Assembly (NCBI GenBank): GCA_038237245.1
Contig: JBBRYY010000162.1
Span: 1 to 5,626, forward strand
DNA length: 5,626 nucleotides
Source: FEN-1250 sp038237245
GTDB taxonomy: Bacteria; Gemmatimonadota; Gemmatimonadetes; Gemmatimonadales; Gemmatimonadaceae
Direction: 5' to 3'
Numbering within the stretch: position 1 is the first letter of the stretch; every line of letters starts with the position of its first letter. The notes beneath the pieces are model-generated. The model was not told the DNA's origin. It saw nothing but the letters and a program-made list of their open reading frames with translations, and did no database searches. Of the stretch, positions 4,784 through 5,626 are shown in pieces. The position numbers and the translations under genes were made by a program.

Positions 4784-5626
4784 TTACGCCCCTTCGATCG
4801 GCTTACCCTCGTCGTCCACCGGCGCGAGCGACGAAACCGCCGGTCCCGTGAACACCTTCCCGTACGCGTCGAAGCGCGAGCCGTGGCAGGGGCAGTCCCA
4901 CGACTTCTCGAGCGTATTCCAATGGACGATGCACTTGAGGTGTGGACACACCGCCGTCATCTCGTGGAGCGCGCCGTCGTCGTCGCAGTAGACCGCCACC
5001 GGATGCGTCTTGCGACGGACGACGATTCCCTCCCCGCACGGCAGCTCGTCGAGCGACTCGCCATTCATCGGGCGTACCCAGTCCGTGTACATCACGCCGA
5101 CGTTCGCGTTCTCCTTCACGAACGTCTTGAGCGCGTCGTAGTTGATCGAGATGCGAGAGGGATCGTAGAGCTTCGTCCATGGATTCTCGCGATCCATGAT
5201 GAGATCGCTGATGATCAGCCCCGCCATCGTGCCGTGCGTCATCCCCATGCCGGAATCGCCGGTGCAGATATAGACGTTCTCGTCGCCCGGATTGCGGCCG
5301 ATGAATGCGAGCATATCCGCGGGCTCCATTACCTGTCCCGACCAGTGGTACGGAAAGTCGACGACGTTTGGAAAGCGTTCGCGCGTCCACTGCTCGAGAT
5401 TCGCGAAGCGTTGCTGCATGTCCGTCTCCTGCCCCGTCTTGTGATCCTCGCCGCCGACGATGAGCAGATCATGCTCGCCATACTTCGTCGCGGGCAGGAG
5501 CCGAGCGTAATGATAGGGATCTTCCGTGTCCCAGTAGAGCGCGTCCGTCACCGAGTGGGGCGGCACGTGTGCGGCGACGACGTACGAGCGATACGGCGCC
5601 TGCTTGGTGTGCATCGCGAAGAGATC
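4784..5626 (-). CDS. FAD-dependent oxidoreductase with C-terminal Rieske [2Fe-2S] domain, 5'-partial
   Basis: The frame is open to the right edge (Leu-Phe-Ala precede the Met at 5614), so the N-terminal FAD-binding part is outside the window. Counting from that Met, residues 1-155 are the C-terminal part of a DAO-type flavin oxidoreductase; ICTGDSGMGMTHGTMAG (116-132) is the conserved glycine-rich stretch near the end of this fold. Residues 195-265 are a Rieske domain: C223-P-H225 and C241-P-C-H244 supply the cluster ligands, 15 residues apart, and C228 and C243 match the disulfide pair of cytochrome bc1-type Rieske proteins. The fusion resembles B. subtilis YhfW and relatives, about 510 residues long, whose substrates are not established. 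No signal peptide can be judged. The MPN gene follows 66 bases downstream on the same strand and may be cotranscribed. Confidence 0.93.
   Translation of the reverse strand, partial: DLFAMHTKQAPYRSYVVAAHVPPHSVTDALYWDTEDPYHYARLLPATKYGEHDLLIVGGEDHKTGQETDMQQRFANLEQWTRERFPNVVDFPYHWSGQVMEPADMLAFIGRNPGDENVYICTGDSGMGMTHGTMAGLIISDLIMDRENPWTKLYDPSRISINYDALKTFVKENANVGVMYTDWVRPMNGESLDELPCGEGIVVRRKTHPVAVYCDDDGALHEMTAVCPHLKCIVHWNTLEKSWDCPCHGSRFDAYGKVFTGPAVSSLAPVDDEGKPIEGA

Noticed and set aside
4326..4991. Plus-strand open frame spanning the MPN and Rieske genes
   Set aside because: It is antisense to two genes with clear motifs, is Ser/Pro/Arg-rich and matches no recognisable domain.

Overview
The window is GC-rich DNA with strong G/C bias at third codon positions, dense coding and mostly short gaps. 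It looks like a chromosomal segment of a GC-rich free-living bacterium. Gemmatimonadota or a similar soil or sediment phylum is my best guess, from the overall style of the proteins; no sequence here proves it. I see no phage gene, transposase, integrase, CRISPR array, tRNA or rRNA.

Layout, left to right. (1) Positions 1-1565, plus strand: the C-terminal part of a short-type alpha-glucan (glycogen) phosphorylase, cut by the left edge. (2) Positions 1566-2092: a mostly non-coding stretch. It holds overlapping hairpins just after the phosphorylase, a probable small single-pass membrane protein (about 1644-1871), and a long imperfect inverted repeat built from ACGGAT-like units (1933-2042). (3) Positions 2093-2584, minus strand: an Lrp/AsnC-family regulator. 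It is divergent from (4) an isochorismatase-like cysteine hydrolase at 2698-3276, plus strand. Their shared 113-bp gap is conspicuously AT-rich and carries a perfect 15-bp palindrome plus three copies of a TGTMGCAWTA motif spaced by whole helical turns. This is a good candidate for an Lrp-type operator array. (5) Positions 3287-4717, minus strand: an MPN/JAMM-like protein with one transmembrane segment and a C-terminal extracytoplasmic region; its JAMM signature has Thr in place of the second zinc-binding His. (6) Positions 4784-5626, minus strand: the C-terminal part of a FAD-dependent oxidoreductase fused to a Rieske [2Fe-2S] domain, cut by the right edge.

Functionally these look like separate small units rather than one pathway: storage-glucan breakdown, a regulator-hydrolase pair, and a Rieske oxidoreductase upstream of a membrane MPN protein in the same orientation (66-bp gap, possibly cotranscribed). 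The items that most deserve follow-up are the MPN protein with a degenerate metal site, the helically phased operator-like array, and the inverted repeat between the convergent genes.
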